Under the pieces are notes generated by a model that worked only from the letters and a program-made list of their open reading frames with translations, was not told the origin of the DNA and ran no database searches. A program made the translations under genes and the position numbers. A stretch of 64,000 nt of DNA from Flavihumibacter solisilvae (GTDB lineage: Bacteria; Bacteroidota; Bacteroidia; Chitinophagales; Chitinophagaceae). Shown here one piece after another: positions 45,739-55,485 of the stretch (the first letter of the stretch is position 1; every line of letters starts with the position of its first letter). Location: contig NZ_JSVC01000045.1 in NCBI RefSeq assembly GCF_000814475.1, positions 1 through 64,000 on the forward strand, written 5' to 3'.

Positions 45739-45768
45739 ACATGCGCAACAGCACCATTCTGCGCATGT
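45739..45768. repeat. 9-bp inverted repeat ACATGCGCA/TGCGCATGT
   Basis: Perfect arms at 45739-45747 and 45760-45768 with a 12-nt loop, ending 31 nt before the ATG of the T9SS protein. The spacing suits a 5'-leader hairpin or a dimeric regulator site. Confidence 0.65.
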
Positions 45769-45799
45769 AAACTATTGAACTATAACAAACCCATACTGT

Positions 45800-47755
45800 A
45801 TGAAAGGTACATCTGTACTCATGCTATTGATATTGCTGTGCGTGAATGCATGGGCGCAAAGAACTGGAGACTACCGCTCAAATGGAACTGTCCGGCTGAA
45901 TAATGCTGCCAACTGGTTAGTATATAACGGGTCTGGCTGGATCACTACTACAACAGCACCTTCCTCAGCTACCCTGAACAATAATAATACTATTACAATA
46001 CTGGCAAATCACACCTGGTCCAATACAGCCAACGTGAATATGCCCAGCAGGAATTTTATTTTCCTGATGCAGAGCAATTCCACCAATTTTACAGTGGGCA
46101 CAACTATAAACTGGAATACACAATCAACAGTCATTTTCGAAAATACCGCAGGCACCGTTTCCTACGCGATCAGTAACCAGACTTTCAATATTCTGGAGAT
46201 CAGGAGGTCTGGTGGCTCAGGGAACTATACGGCATCTATCAGCGGCACCAATTTCATAGTCAACAACACTCTTACGGTTGGGGCCAATACAACTCTTGAG
46301 CTTTCATCAATAACATTGTCACTACCAGGGAACAACAAGACCACTACGCTTGCAGGAAGCCTGTCATTACAATCATCAACGGTAAACATTCCCGGCAACT
46401 CACCTACGTTAAATACGAACGGCACTGTTACCATGAACAACAGCACAATAAACTTTTCTGGTAACTCTCCCACTTTTAATGCTAACAATACTGTCAGTCT
46501 TGTTAGCAGTGCGCTGAATTTTGATCGCAACAACGCAAGGTTTAACCAGGATGGCGTTCTTAACCTTACAAACAGCATTATCGATTTCAAAGGGAGTAAT
46601 GCAGTAATGAACCAGAATGCAGATATCAGTTTCCTGAATTCTCCAACCAGTTCGAGCTATATCAAATTTCTGGCCGCTACCGGGCGAATCAATATGGACG
46701 GCACCATAAGCGGAGCTTCGCCTTCGAACTACATACAACTTGGCAGCAGCAGCACCGCAGCCAACATTTATTCAGCATCCGAATCAGTTCTCGTATTCCC
46801 AGTTGGCACTGCCAGTAATTATCTGCCTGTTTCGGTTGCACGTTCCGCTCCTACTTTCCCCACTCTGACTGTGTCTGTATTTGAAGGCGTTACAAACAAT
46901 GGACAGTTTGGCGGGACTGCATTTTCCAATGCCCAGAAGGTAAACCTTGTTGATGCCGTATGGAGAATTACATCTTCAACCAGCTTTACGCCATCAGCGA
47001 TTGATCTGGGTTGGCAGCAACCACTTGAAGGTGCCGGCTTTGTAAGCCTGACAAGCAATATCGGAATGTCTTATTATAATACGGCTACTGTCAATTGGAC
47101 CACTTCTTCCGGCTCCGGAAACGGGTTACTGAACACCGTTAACCGAAACTCTGATCTGCCTGCCATCGGAACCACCGGCATGTCCTTCGGCGTTGGAATA
47201 ATTGGTGTTGTACTACCTCTGCAACTTACCGACTTCAGGGCAGTAACCCAACAATCGGCAGTAATGCTGAGTTGGACGGCAAGCGGTAATGGCAACAGCT
47301 ATTTCGAGGTGGAAAGGGCTTCAACACTCAATGGAAATTATATATCAATCGCACAGCTGAATACTGATGGCAATGGTGAACAAAAATATCGCCATACGGA
47401 CCTGCATCCGCTCAAAGATGGTTACTATCGCATCAGGACCGTATATGAAAACCATGTATCTACTTACAGCGCCGCATTGAAAGTACAATTTGGAAACGGC
47501 CAGTTAGCCCTGGAAAAAGTATATCCTTCAATAAGCCTGGGCAGCCTGAACCTGGTGATCAGTAGTCCCGCAGGCACATCAGCAACTATCGAAATAAGTG
47601 ACCTGAACGGAAGGACCTTCAGCCATGAAGTGAAACAGCTCTTCAAGGGCTCAAACCAGTACCTGTTAAATACAGGAAGCTTGCCAATCGGCAATTACGT
47701 TGTTCAGGTCAAAACAGGTGAGAAACTGCTTACCGGCAGGTTTATCCGCCAATAG
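45800..47755 (+). CDS. Exported beta-repeat protein with T9SS type A sorting domain
   Basis: A 651-residue protein with a signal peptide (ends NAWAQR). A central region (about 155-290) contains four or more repeats of 22-24 residues (units like GTVTMNNSTINFSGNSPTFN), probably a beta-solenoid. A fibronectin-like stretch beginning LPLQLTDFRAV (about 475-560) and a C-terminal sorting domain (about 570-651; SPAGTSATIEISDLNG and GNYVVQVKTGEKLLTGRFIRQ) mark it as T9SS cargo. No catalytic motif is seen, so it may be a surface or matrix protein. Confidence 0.85.
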   Translation: MKGTSVLMLLILLCVNAWAQRTGDYRSNGTVRLNNAANWLVYNGSGWITTTTAPSSATLNNNNTITILANHTWSNTANVNMPSRNFIFLMQSNSTNFTVGTTINWNTQSTVIFENTAGTVSYAISNQTFNILEIRRSGGSGNYTASISGTNFIVNNTLTVGANTTLELSSITLSLPGNNKTTTLAGSLSLQSSTVNIPGNSPTLNTNGTVTMNNSTINFSGNSPTFNANNTVSLVSSALNFDRNNARFNQDGVLNLTNSIIDFKGSNAVMNQNADISFLNSPTSSSYIKFLAATGRINMDGTISGASPSNYIQLGSSSTAANIYSASESVLVFPVGTASNYLPVSVARSAPTFPTLTVSVFEGVTNNGQFGGTAFSNAQKVNLVDAVWRITSSTSFTPSAIDLGWQQPLEGAGFVSLTSNIGMSYYNTATVNWTTSSGSGNGLLNTVNRNSDLPAIGTTGMSFGVGIIGVVLPLQLTDFRAVTQQSAVMLSWTASGNGNSYFEVERASTLNGNYISIAQLNTDGNGEQKYRHTDLHPLKDGYYRIRTVYENHVSTYSAALKVQFGNGQLALEKVYPSISLGSLNLVISSPAGTSATIEISDLNGRTFSHEVKQLFKGSNQYLLNTGSLPIGNYVVQVKTGEKLLTGRFIRQ

Positions 47756-47862
47756 GACCCAAGCGAAAAAAAAGTTAAGGTTCAGAAATTCTTTTACGGC
47801 ATTATGCAGTTTCGTCGTAACCTGCATCCTCTTTCTATAAGCTTAAGATAAATTGCAATAAA

Positions 47863-50800
47863 ATGAGAGGTATGCAGCTAAGCCGTACATGCTTTTTTCT
47901 TTTCCTGGGTGTATTGATTTCAGACCCTGTCCTTTTAAACGCACAGGCAACCAATTATGATTACTGGTGGAAGCGTATTGACTCCCTGGTTACCGAAAGA
48001 GGACTTTATAAAACTGCGTTGTTACAGGTTGATGGTTTATATAAAAAAGCAATTGCGGAAAAAGCCGAGGCACAACAGGTAAGGGCAATCGTATACAGAA
48101 TTGACCTGATGGAACAACTGGAGGAATATAGTGATACGCTCGCTGTTCAGCGGCTCAGAAAAGAGGCCTTGACAGCAGGTGGAGCAAAAAAGGCATTGTT
48201 GCATACCCTGCTGGCAGATTACTACCTACACTATTATAACCGGTATCGCTGGCAGATTTATGACAGAACAAGAACGGTCGGTTACCAGAAAGAGAATATC
48301 CGCACCTGGGGAGTTGCCGATTTTCACCAGGCAATTGCACGGGAATATCATACTGCATTAGCAAATCGTTCACTGCTGCAGGCTACATCGCTGGCAAAGT
48401 ATGATGCATTAATCCGGAAAGGCAATGCACGACGCCTGCGACCTTCACTTTTCGACCTGGTTGCATGGAAAGCTCTTAATTACTTTTCAATTGAACCGAT
48501 AGATGTACCAAGAGCTGCGGACGCATTTCAACTTAACGACAAAAAGCTATTGGACCCGGCTTTGGAATTCGTGAAGCAGCGCGACAATAGTGGCGACTCG
48601 TTGAGCAATCACGCCAATGCACTCAGCCTTTACCGTGAGCTGATCCGCTTTCACCTTCCTGACAAAAACCCGGACGCCTTGATTGATGTTGACCTTAGCC
48701 GTCTGCAGTTTGTAAATAACAACGCCAACTTTGGCCAGAAAAAGCAAGCCTACCAGCAGGCACTGGAACACATTATAGAGAAGTATCCGGAAACAGCAGG
48801 TAGCGACCAGGCAGCATTTCTGCTTGCGTCAAGCTATGCTTACGACGAACCGGCAGACAATGTAAAAGCTGCTGCGATTTGTGAAAAGACAATTGCTGTA
48901 AAAAGAGACAGCGAAGGCTATATTAATTGCTACAACCTACTCCAGGAATTGCGCAGGGTATCGTTGAGCATTCAGGCAGAAAAGGTGAACCTGCCTGGCA
49001 CTCCCTTTCGCAGCCTGGTCACCTGGCGTAATACCGAAAAGATTCATCTGCGAGTTATCAAAGCAACTAAGGAATTAAGAGATATTCTTGACAACCACCA
49101 GAGCTATGGAGATACACTGCGCTGGCACCAGTTACTGACCCAAAACCCGGTACGTGCCTGGATGCAGCAAATGCCGGTAACCAAAGACTATAAAGAACAT
49201 CATGCTGAGATAAAAATTGATGCACTACCGGTTGGTGAATACTTTTTACTTGCTTCAAATGAAGAGTCATTCAGCAAAGGAAACAATTTTCTTGCTGCAC
49301 AATTCTTTCACGTCTCAACAATCAGCTTCACGGGCAGAAACAATGATTATTTTGTTCTTAACCGGAACACCGGCCAGCCGATATCCAATGCCTCAGTGCA
49401 GGTATGGCATATGCAGTACGACTACGACAGGAGAAGGAATATGAGGCAAAAAGGCGGAAGTTACCGGACCAACGAACAGGGATACTTTCGTTATAATGAA
49501 AATATTAAAGACCGGGGTATCCTGCTTGAGATCAGCAAGGGTGACGATGCCTTGTTTGTGAGAGAAGACAAATATTATTGGGAATATACTCCGGGCAATA
49601 AACCGCAACCAGGAAAAGACGCCGAAACCGAAAAAGCGAGAGTTTACTTTTTTACAGACAGGAGTATCTATCGCCCGGGTCAACAGGTAAGCTTCAAAGG
49701 CATCGCAATAACGGAAGATAGCAAAACAGGTCAAAGCAGGATATTTGCCGGTCAGCAATCGACTGTATATCTCTATAATGCGAATGGCGAAAAGACAGAT
49801 TCTCTGAAAATCACTACCAATGAGTTCGGCACTTATTCAGGTACATTTCAATTACCTGCTACAGGCCTTACCGGTTCATTCAGCCTGCAGGACCACCAGT
49901 TGAATGGTCAGCATTCATTCCAGCTTGAAGAATATAAGCGGCCTAAATTCTTCGTGGAATACAAACCGGTGGAAGGCAGCTACCGTGTAAACGATACGGT
50001 CAATATCCGGGGGTTTGCGCGAGCCTATGCCGGAAATGCAATTCAACAGGCACAAGTCAAATACAGGGTTACCAGGATTGCCCGATTCCCCTACCCCTGG
50101 AAAATTTCCTACTGGCCGCCACGCCGCATCTCACCGGTAGAAATAGTTAATGGCACTATGACGACAGCCAGTGACGGGAGTTTTATTATCCGGTTTCCGG
50201 CTGTGCCTGACGAGGCAATTGAAAAGAAATCAGATCCTGTTTTCGACTACCAGGTCAGTGTAGATATAACAGACCAGAATGGTGAAACGAGATCGGCGAC
50301 CACAGTAGTGCCTGTGTCCTACAAAGCGCTGCAGGTTCAGCTAAGCATACCTGCTGAAATGATGCCTGTTGACAGCTTTGGCAAATTCAACCTCCAGACC
50401 CGCAATAACTCTGGAAACTTTGAGAAAGCAGAAGCAGACGTAAGACTCATACCGCTATTGTCTCCCGACCGGCTGGTTAAAAAGAGATATTGGCAACAGC
50501 CAGACCAGTTTGTAATGACGGAAGCTGAATTCGTAGGTGCATTTCCAAATGACGAATATGTGAATGAAAGCGATCCGAAAAACTGGAAGCCGGGAACTGA
50601 AGTATTCAGAACGGCCATTACAACCAGTTCAGATAACAGGGCTGCAATAGATGTTAAAAACCTGAAGGGCGGATGGTACCTGTTAAAGGCTTCTGTTGTC
50701 GACAGGTTCGGGGACACAGCAACAGATCAAAAGACCGTGTTCCTATATGACGCAAAATCCAGGCAGCTGCCAGTTCCTGCATATTATGTTTCAATGAAAC

Positions 50801-53800
50801 AGAAGTCGTCAATTGAACCCGGCGAGTCTGCACAGGTGGTGACTGGTAGTAGTGCACCCGACATTTTCCTTGTTCAACAGATAGAAAACGTGGAGCGAAT
50901 GAATAAAGACTCGTTATTGTCATTTTCTGAGCGTTTCAATATTATCAAACTGGATAATTCTTTGCATGCCCAAATCATAACGGCGAAGGAAATTGATCGT
51001 GGAGGTTTAGGCATGCACCAGTTTTTTGTGAAACACAACAGGTTGTTTGCTTTTGTGGAAGGAATTGCCATACCGTGGACAAATAAGGAGCTTGATATTT
51101 CGGTAAAAACCTATCGCGATAAAACACTTCCAGGGTCGCAGGAAAACTGGACGGTAAGCATCAGCGGCCAGAAGGGTGAAAAAGTTGCGGCAGAATTGCT
51201 CACAGGAATGTACGATGCTTCGTTAGACCAGTTCTACCCTCACCAATGGATGCAACCTTTGTTATGGCCACAGTACATTGCCCGCGGACAATGGCGAGGA
51301 ACAAGCAATTTCACAAGCGTCATGTCGGTTCAGAATTATCCTGAAATACCAGTGCTGGAACAGAAGAGCAAAGAGTATGATGAACTGATTACTTTTGGAA
51401 GCCCCATGCACTCTCTCCAAAGAACATTAAGTGGTCGCGCGCCTGGTATTGCGATGCCCAGGGACAAGGCTGTTTCGGAAGAAGTTGGCTTTGCAGATAA
51501 AATGGTTGTAGCAAATGGAGAAAAGCAGGAAGACGAAGAAAAACAGGCTGAATTGCCAATGACACCCGAGCTCAAAAATGCCGGCACCGCAACACGTAAG
51601 GACTTCCGGGAAACCGCCTTTTTCTTTCCTCAGTTAACGGCTGGCAAAGACGGCAATTACCAATTCAGTTTTACAATGCCCGAGGCACTGACAACATGGA
51701 AATGGCAGCTCTTTGCTCATAATAAGGATCTTGCGCTGGGACTTCTTCAGAAAGATATCGTTACACAGAAAGAACTGATGGTTCAGCCGAACATGCCTCG
51801 CTTTTTACGTGAAGGAGACAGGCTTGAGCTGACAACAAAAGTGGTGAATCTCTCATCAAAAGAACTAACCGGGCAGGTGGAACTACAGTTAATAGATGCT
51901 ACCACCAATCAACCGATCGACGGATGGTTTCACAATTTTTTTCCAAACCAGTATTTCACTGTTGCAGCGGGTGCTTCAGAACTCGTCAAATTCCCGATTG
52001 AAGTGCCCTATCTGTTTGACAAGGCACTCACCTGGCGACTGATTGCCCGTTCAGGCGACCTCAGCGATGGAGAGGAAGCATTTATACCGGTGTTGAGCAA
52101 CCGACAACTGGTTACGGAAACACTGCCATTCTATTTAAGTGGCGCAGGAACCAGGAAATATTCCTTTGATAAACTTGTGGCCAGTGGCGCAAGTGAAACG
52201 CTGAGCAACAAATCCCTGACCATTGAAATTACCGGCAACCCGGCATGGAATGTCGTACAGGCGTTGCCATACCTTACCGAATATCCATATGAATGTTCAG
52301 AGCAATTATTCAACAGGCTGTATGCCAACCTACTCGCTGCAAACATAGTGGAGCGCCTGCCGAAGATAAAAGCGGTAATGGAGCAGTGGCTGACAAAAGA
52401 CACCAGTTCCCTTTTGAGTAATTTGGAGAAGAATCAAGAGTTGAAACAGGTGTTGCTGGAAGAAACCCCATGGGTGCTGGAGGCAAAATCGGAGACAGAA
52501 CAAAGGAAAAGGATTGCACAATTGTTTAACCTTGTGCAATTGGCTGCCGACCGGAATAAGATGCTTGCACAGCTTCAGGAAATGCAAACACCGAATGGCG
52601 GATTCAGCTGGTTCAAAGGCGGACCTGACGACAGGTTCATTACCCAATATATAGTAACAGGCATTGGTCATCTCAGGCATTTGGGAGCAGTTTCGAAAGA
52701 CCCTGAAAGCCTGAATGCAATTGTCAATAAAGCGCTGCCATACCTGGATGCCCGGATCAGGGAAGACTATGAAAAGCGTGACAAAAAGAACACTGTACCT
52801 GCATACCTGAATTATTATGCAGTTCAATATCATTACATGCGCAGCTTCTTCCCGGAGAAGGGCATCCCCGGCAACCAGGTAACCGCTGCAAATTATTACC
52901 GGAAGGAAATGCAGCAGCTCTGGGCCAAAGGCAACAGGATGGCCAAAGCGATGATAGCGCTTGCACTTCATCGTACTGGTGATAAATATACCGCCCAACA
53001 GATTGTCAGGTCGCTGAAGGAAACATCTATCATCAATGAAGAGTTGGGTATGTACTGGAAGGAAAAAATCACGCCGTATTTCTGGCAGGACGCGCCGATT
53101 GAAACACACGCGGTGCTGATTGAAGCGTTCAGCGAAACAGGTAGTTATCCAAAAGAAGTGAATTCCCTGAAGACCTGGCTGCTCCGTAACAAACAGACGA
53201 ACCGGTGGTCATCGACAAAGGCAACAGCCGATGCCTGTTATGCACTACTATTAAGCGGCGTAAACTGGCTTGAAAATGAACCGAAGGTCAGTGTTCAATT
53301 AGGAAGCGTGACAACCGTAAAATCAGATGCGGCAGAAGCGGGCACAGGCTATTTAAAAAAGACCATACCGGGAACCGCTGTATTCCCGGAAATGGGAAAT
53401 ATAACAGTAATAACCGAGCAACCTTCCGCAGCAGCTTTACCTGTCTGGGGCACTATTTATTGGCAATACTTCGAGAACCTCGATAAGATCAAATCATCAG
53501 CTTCCACTCTTCGGCTGAGGAAACAGGTAATGGTTGAAAGGATGTCAGCTTCCGGACCGGTTTTGGAGCCAGTTCAGGAAGGCATGCAGTTAAATGTCGG
53601 AGACAAAATAAAAGTGCGTCTTGAGATCGTTTCAGACAGGGCGATGGAATACGTACACTTGAAAGACATGCGTGCAAGTGCCCTGGAGCCGGTTAATGTA
53701 ATCAGTGGATACAAATGGCAGGGCACACTTGGGTACTACGAAAGCACAAGAGATGCCAGCACAAGCTTCTTTATCAGTTACCTGCCGAAAGGAACACATG

Positions 53801-53925
53801 TGCTCGAATATCCCTTATTCTTAACACATGCTGGTATATTCAGCAATGGAATCAGTACAATTCAATGCATGTACGCACCTGAATTCAGCAGTCACACTGA
53901 AGGAATAAAAATTGTCACAGAGTGA
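47863..53925 (+). CDS. Alpha-2-macroglobulin family protein with thioester motif
   Basis: A 2020-residue envelope protein with a signal peptide (ends LNAQA). The N-terminal 500 residues are helical and family-specific. The MG2-like domain includes FFTDRSIYRPGQQVSFKG (about 600). The alpha-2-macroglobulin core signature is LTAGKDGNYQFSFTMPEALTTWKWQ (about 1255-1280). The thioester domain carries C1478-S-E1480-Q1481 (CxEQ), needed to trap proteases covalently. It lacks a lipobox, so anchoring is unclear. The most usual partner, penicillin-binding protein PbpC, is not next to it; an FAD oxidoreductase follows by 23 nt. A segment near residue 1190 recalls the SusC plug (LSGRAPGI). Confidence 0.93.
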   Translation: MRGMQLSRTCFFLFLGVLISDPVLLNAQATNYDYWWKRIDSLVTERGLYKTALLQVDGLYKKAIAEKAEAQQVRAIVYRIDLMEQLEEYSDTLAVQRLRKEALTAGGAKKALLHTLLADYYLHYYNRYRWQIYDRTRTVGYQKENIRTWGVADFHQAIAREYHTALANRSLLQATSLAKYDALIRKGNARRLRPSLFDLVAWKALNYFSIEPIDVPRAADAFQLNDKKLLDPALEFVKQRDNSGDSLSNHANALSLYRELIRFHLPDKNPDALIDVDLSRLQFVNNNANFGQKKQAYQQALEHIIEKYPETAGSDQAAFLLASSYAYDEPADNVKAAAICEKTIAVKRDSEGYINCYNLLQELRRVSLSIQAEKVNLPGTPFRSLVTWRNTEKIHLRVIKATKELRDILDNHQSYGDTLRWHQLLTQNPVRAWMQQMPVTKDYKEHHAEIKIDALPVGEYFLLASNEESFSKGNNFLAAQFFHVSTISFTGRNNDYFVLNRNTGQPISNASVQVWHMQYDYDRRRNMRQKGGSYRTNEQGYFRYNENIKDRGILLEISKGDDALFVREDKYYWEYTPGNKPQPGKDAETEKARVYFFTDRSIYRPGQQVSFKGIAITEDSKTGQSRIFAGQQSTVYLYNANGEKTDSLKITTNEFGTYSGTFQLPATGLTGSFSLQDHQLNGQHSFQLEEYKRPKFFVEYKPVEGSYRVNDTVNIRGFARAYAGNAIQQAQVKYRVTRIARFPYPWKISYWPPRRISPVEIVNGTMTTASDGSFIIRFPAVPDEAIEKKSDPVFDYQVSVDITDQNGETRSATTVVPVSYKALQVQLSIPAEMMPVDSFGKFNLQTRNNSGNFEKAEADVRLIPLLSPDRLVKKRYWQQPDQFVMTEAEFVGAFPNDEYVNESDPKNWKPGTEVFRTAITTSSDNRAAIDVKNLKGGWYLLKASVVDRFGDTATDQKTVFLYDAKSRQLPVPAYYVSMKQKSSIEPGESAQVVTGSSAPDIFLVQQIENVERMNKDSLLSFSERFNIIKLDNSLHAQIITAKEIDRGGLGMHQFFVKHNRLFAFVEGIAIPWTNKELDISVKTYRDKTLPGSQENWTVSISGQKGEKVAAELLTGMYDASLDQFYPHQWMQPLLWPQYIARGQWRGTSNFTSVMSVQNYPEIPVLEQKSKEYDELITFGSPMHSLQRTLSGRAPGIAMPRDKAVSEEVGFADKMVVANGEKQEDEEKQAELPMTPELKNAGTATRKDFRETAFFFPQLTAGKDGNYQFSFTMPEALTTWKWQLFAHNKDLALGLLQKDIVTQKELMVQPNMPRFLREGDRLELTTKVVNLSSKELTGQVELQLIDATTNQPIDGWFHNFFPNQYFTVAAGASELVKFPIEVPYLFDKALTWRLIARSGDLSDGEEAFIPVLSNRQLVTETLPFYLSGAGTRKYSFDKLVASGASETLSNKSLTIEITGNPAWNVVQALPYLTEYPYECSEQLFNRLYANLLAANIVERLPKIKAVMEQWLTKDTSSLLSNLEKNQELKQVLLEETPWVLEAKSETEQRKRIAQLFNLVQLAADRNKMLAQLQEMQTPNGGFSWFKGGPDDRFITQYIVTGIGHLRHLGAVSKDPESLNAIVNKALPYLDARIREDYEKRDKKNTVPAYLNYYAVQYHYMRSFFPEKGIPGNQVTAANYYRKEMQQLWAKGNRMAKAMIALALHRTGDKYTAQQIVRSLKETSIINEELGMYWKEKITPYFWQDAPIETHAVLIEAFSETGSYPKEVNSLKTWLLRNKQTNRWSSTKATADACYALLLSGVNWLENEPKVSVQLGSVTTVKSDAAEAGTGYLKKTIPGTAVFPEMGNITVITEQPSAAALPVWGTIYWQYFENLDKIKSSASTLRLRKQVMVERMSASGPVLEPVQEGMQLNVGDKIKVRLEIVSDRAMEYVHLKDMRASALEPVNVISGYKWQGTLGYYESTRDASTSFFISYLPKGTHVLEYPLFLTHAGIFSNGISTIQCMYAPEFSSHTEGIKIVTE

Positions 53926-53948
53926 TGATGAAAAAATAGATTTGCAGG

Positions 53949-55025
53949 ATGCAGGTGAACACAATCATCATAGGCCAGGGCTTATGCGGAACATGGCTCA
54001 GCAAATGGCTGACAGATATGGGGCAGCAGGTCATGGTTATTGATGAATCCAAACCGGTCACATCTTCGAAAATTGCGTCAGGGGTCATAAACCCTGTTAC
54101 AGGGAGGGTGCTTGCACGGACATGGATGGCCGGGCAACTCCTTCCCTTTGCGCTGGAAGCCTATGAACAGTTCGGTCAACAGCTGGACATTAACTGTATT
54201 CGCACGGTTGACATACTCCACAGCTTTCCTACGGCACAAATGCGCGAGGCCTTTGACAAAAGGTTGCCGGAAATTCCGGAATACCTGACTTACCCGGAAA
54301 ATGAGGAGAAATGGAAAAAGCTGATGGAGATTCCATTTGGCCTCGGAAGCATTCATCCCGCATTGTTGATCGACCTGAACCTGCTTTTGAATGAATGGCA
54401 AAAGCGATTGTCACGTGACCGAAGCCTCTTGCAGGAAACATTTGACCTGTCAGCCCTGTCACTCAAAAATGGTTTGGTATCGTATAAAGACGTTAAAGCA
54501 GAGAGAGTTATATTCTGTGACGGAATCGGAAGTTTGCACCTTCCATTTTTCAACCGGCTTCCATTTTCTCCCAATAAAGGTGAAGCACTTTTACTAGAGA
54601 TAGAAGAATTGCCTGCCAGCCATATTTACAAAAGGGGTTTGTCAGTAGTTCCTTTTCCACATTTCAATTCCGCAGCAGATGACCGGTATTTCTGGGCCGG
54701 GTCAACATATGAGAATCGTTTCAAAGATGAACAGCCCACCGCTGCATTTCGCACACGTACGGAGCAAGTGCTGCGAGACTGGCTGAAAGTGCCTTTCCGG
54801 GTTGTGGATCACTGGGCGGCAATAAGGCCGGCAACAGTGGAAAGACGGCCTTTTGCGGGCATGCATCCGGTTTACCCCCAGCTGGGAATTCTTAACGGGA
54901 CGGGAACCAAAGGCTGTTCGCTGGCACCCTGGTTTGCAAAGCAGCTAGCTGACCAAATTGTGCATGGCACACCAATTCAGCCGGAAGCAAGCGTGGCAAG
55001 GTTTTCCGGAATATTATCGGCATGA
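53949..55025 (+). CDS. FAD-dependent oxidoreductase (DAO family)
   Basis: A 358-residue flavoprotein. The FAD motif is IIGQGLCGTWLSKWL at residues 7-21, followed by the acidic IDES. A second FAD-contact region is SGVINPVTGR, and the C-terminal GILNGTGTKGCSLAPW completes the DAO/GR2 fold. The substrate is not recognisable; relatives include amino-acid oxidases and the MnmC C-terminal domain. It begins 23 nt after the alpha-2-macroglobulin gene. Confidence 0.85.
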   Translation: MQVNTIIIGQGLCGTWLSKWLTDMGQQVMVIDESKPVTSSKIASGVINPVTGRVLARTWMAGQLLPFALEAYEQFGQQLDINCIRTVDILHSFPTAQMREAFDKRLPEIPEYLTYPENEEKWKKLMEIPFGLGSIHPALLIDLNLLLNEWQKRLSRDRSLLQETFDLSALSLKNGLVSYKDVKAERVIFCDGIGSLHLPFFNRLPFSPNKGEALLLEIEELPASHIYKRGLSVVPFPHFNSAADDRYFWAGSTYENRFKDEQPTAAFRTRTEQVLRDWLKVPFRVVDHWAAIRPATVERRPFAGMHPVYPQLGILNGTGTKGCSLAPWFAKQLADQIVHGTPIQPEASVARFSGILSA

Positions 55026-55056
55026 ATTTTTATTTTTGTCGCTGAAATTTTTATAA

Positions 55057-55485
55057 ATGGCAAGCAACAGCATGTATTCAATTCCGGAGCGCTTTCGCAG
55101 GATCGAAAACCTCCACATCGTATTCTGGCTTATCAAAGACATGAGTTGGGCGATGCTCTGGAGGCCATTGGGCATCGCCATGATCTTTCCTACGTTGATA
55201 GTGGCGGTACTTATCACATGGCAAACCAGGAAACTGAAATCGGAGTTATATCATAATCTTGCTGTTTTGTTCTGGATCCTCGCCAACTGTTACTGGATGA
55301 TTGTTGAATTCCTGGACGCACCTGACCACTATCGTTACTATGCTGCAATTCCTTTCGGCATCGGGTTTACTTTTATTGCAGCATATTACCTGCTTGTAAA
55401 ACCTGCAGAAAAGAAAAACCAGAAAACAATCATGATTAATATTGAGGTGCCGGAAAATACCGTAAAAGTTGCTAATGCAGGATGA
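55057..55485 (+). CDS. Small polytopic membrane protein of unknown function
   Basis: A 142-residue protein with three to four hydrophobic segments: about 34-53 (GIAMIFPTLIVAVLITW), 67-84 (LAVLFWILANCYWMIVEFL) and 93-112 (AAIPFGIGFTFIAAYYLLV), then a polar C-terminus. I recognise no domain. It is 31 nt after the FAD oxidoreductase gene and overlaps the convergent MOSC gene end by 14 nt. Confidence 0.72.
   Translation: MASNSMYSIPERFRRIENLHIVFWLIKDMSWAMLWRPLGIAMIFPTLIVAVLITWQTRKLKSELYHNLAVLFWILANCYWMIVEFLDAPDHYRYYAAIPFGIGFTFIAAYYLLVKPAEKKNQKTIMINIEVPENTVKVANAG

Noticed and set aside
52330-53109. 259-residue minus-strand frame opposite the alpha-2-macroglobulin
   Set aside because: It is a shadow of the thioester-domain region, with unlikely Cys/Phe/His-rich composition.
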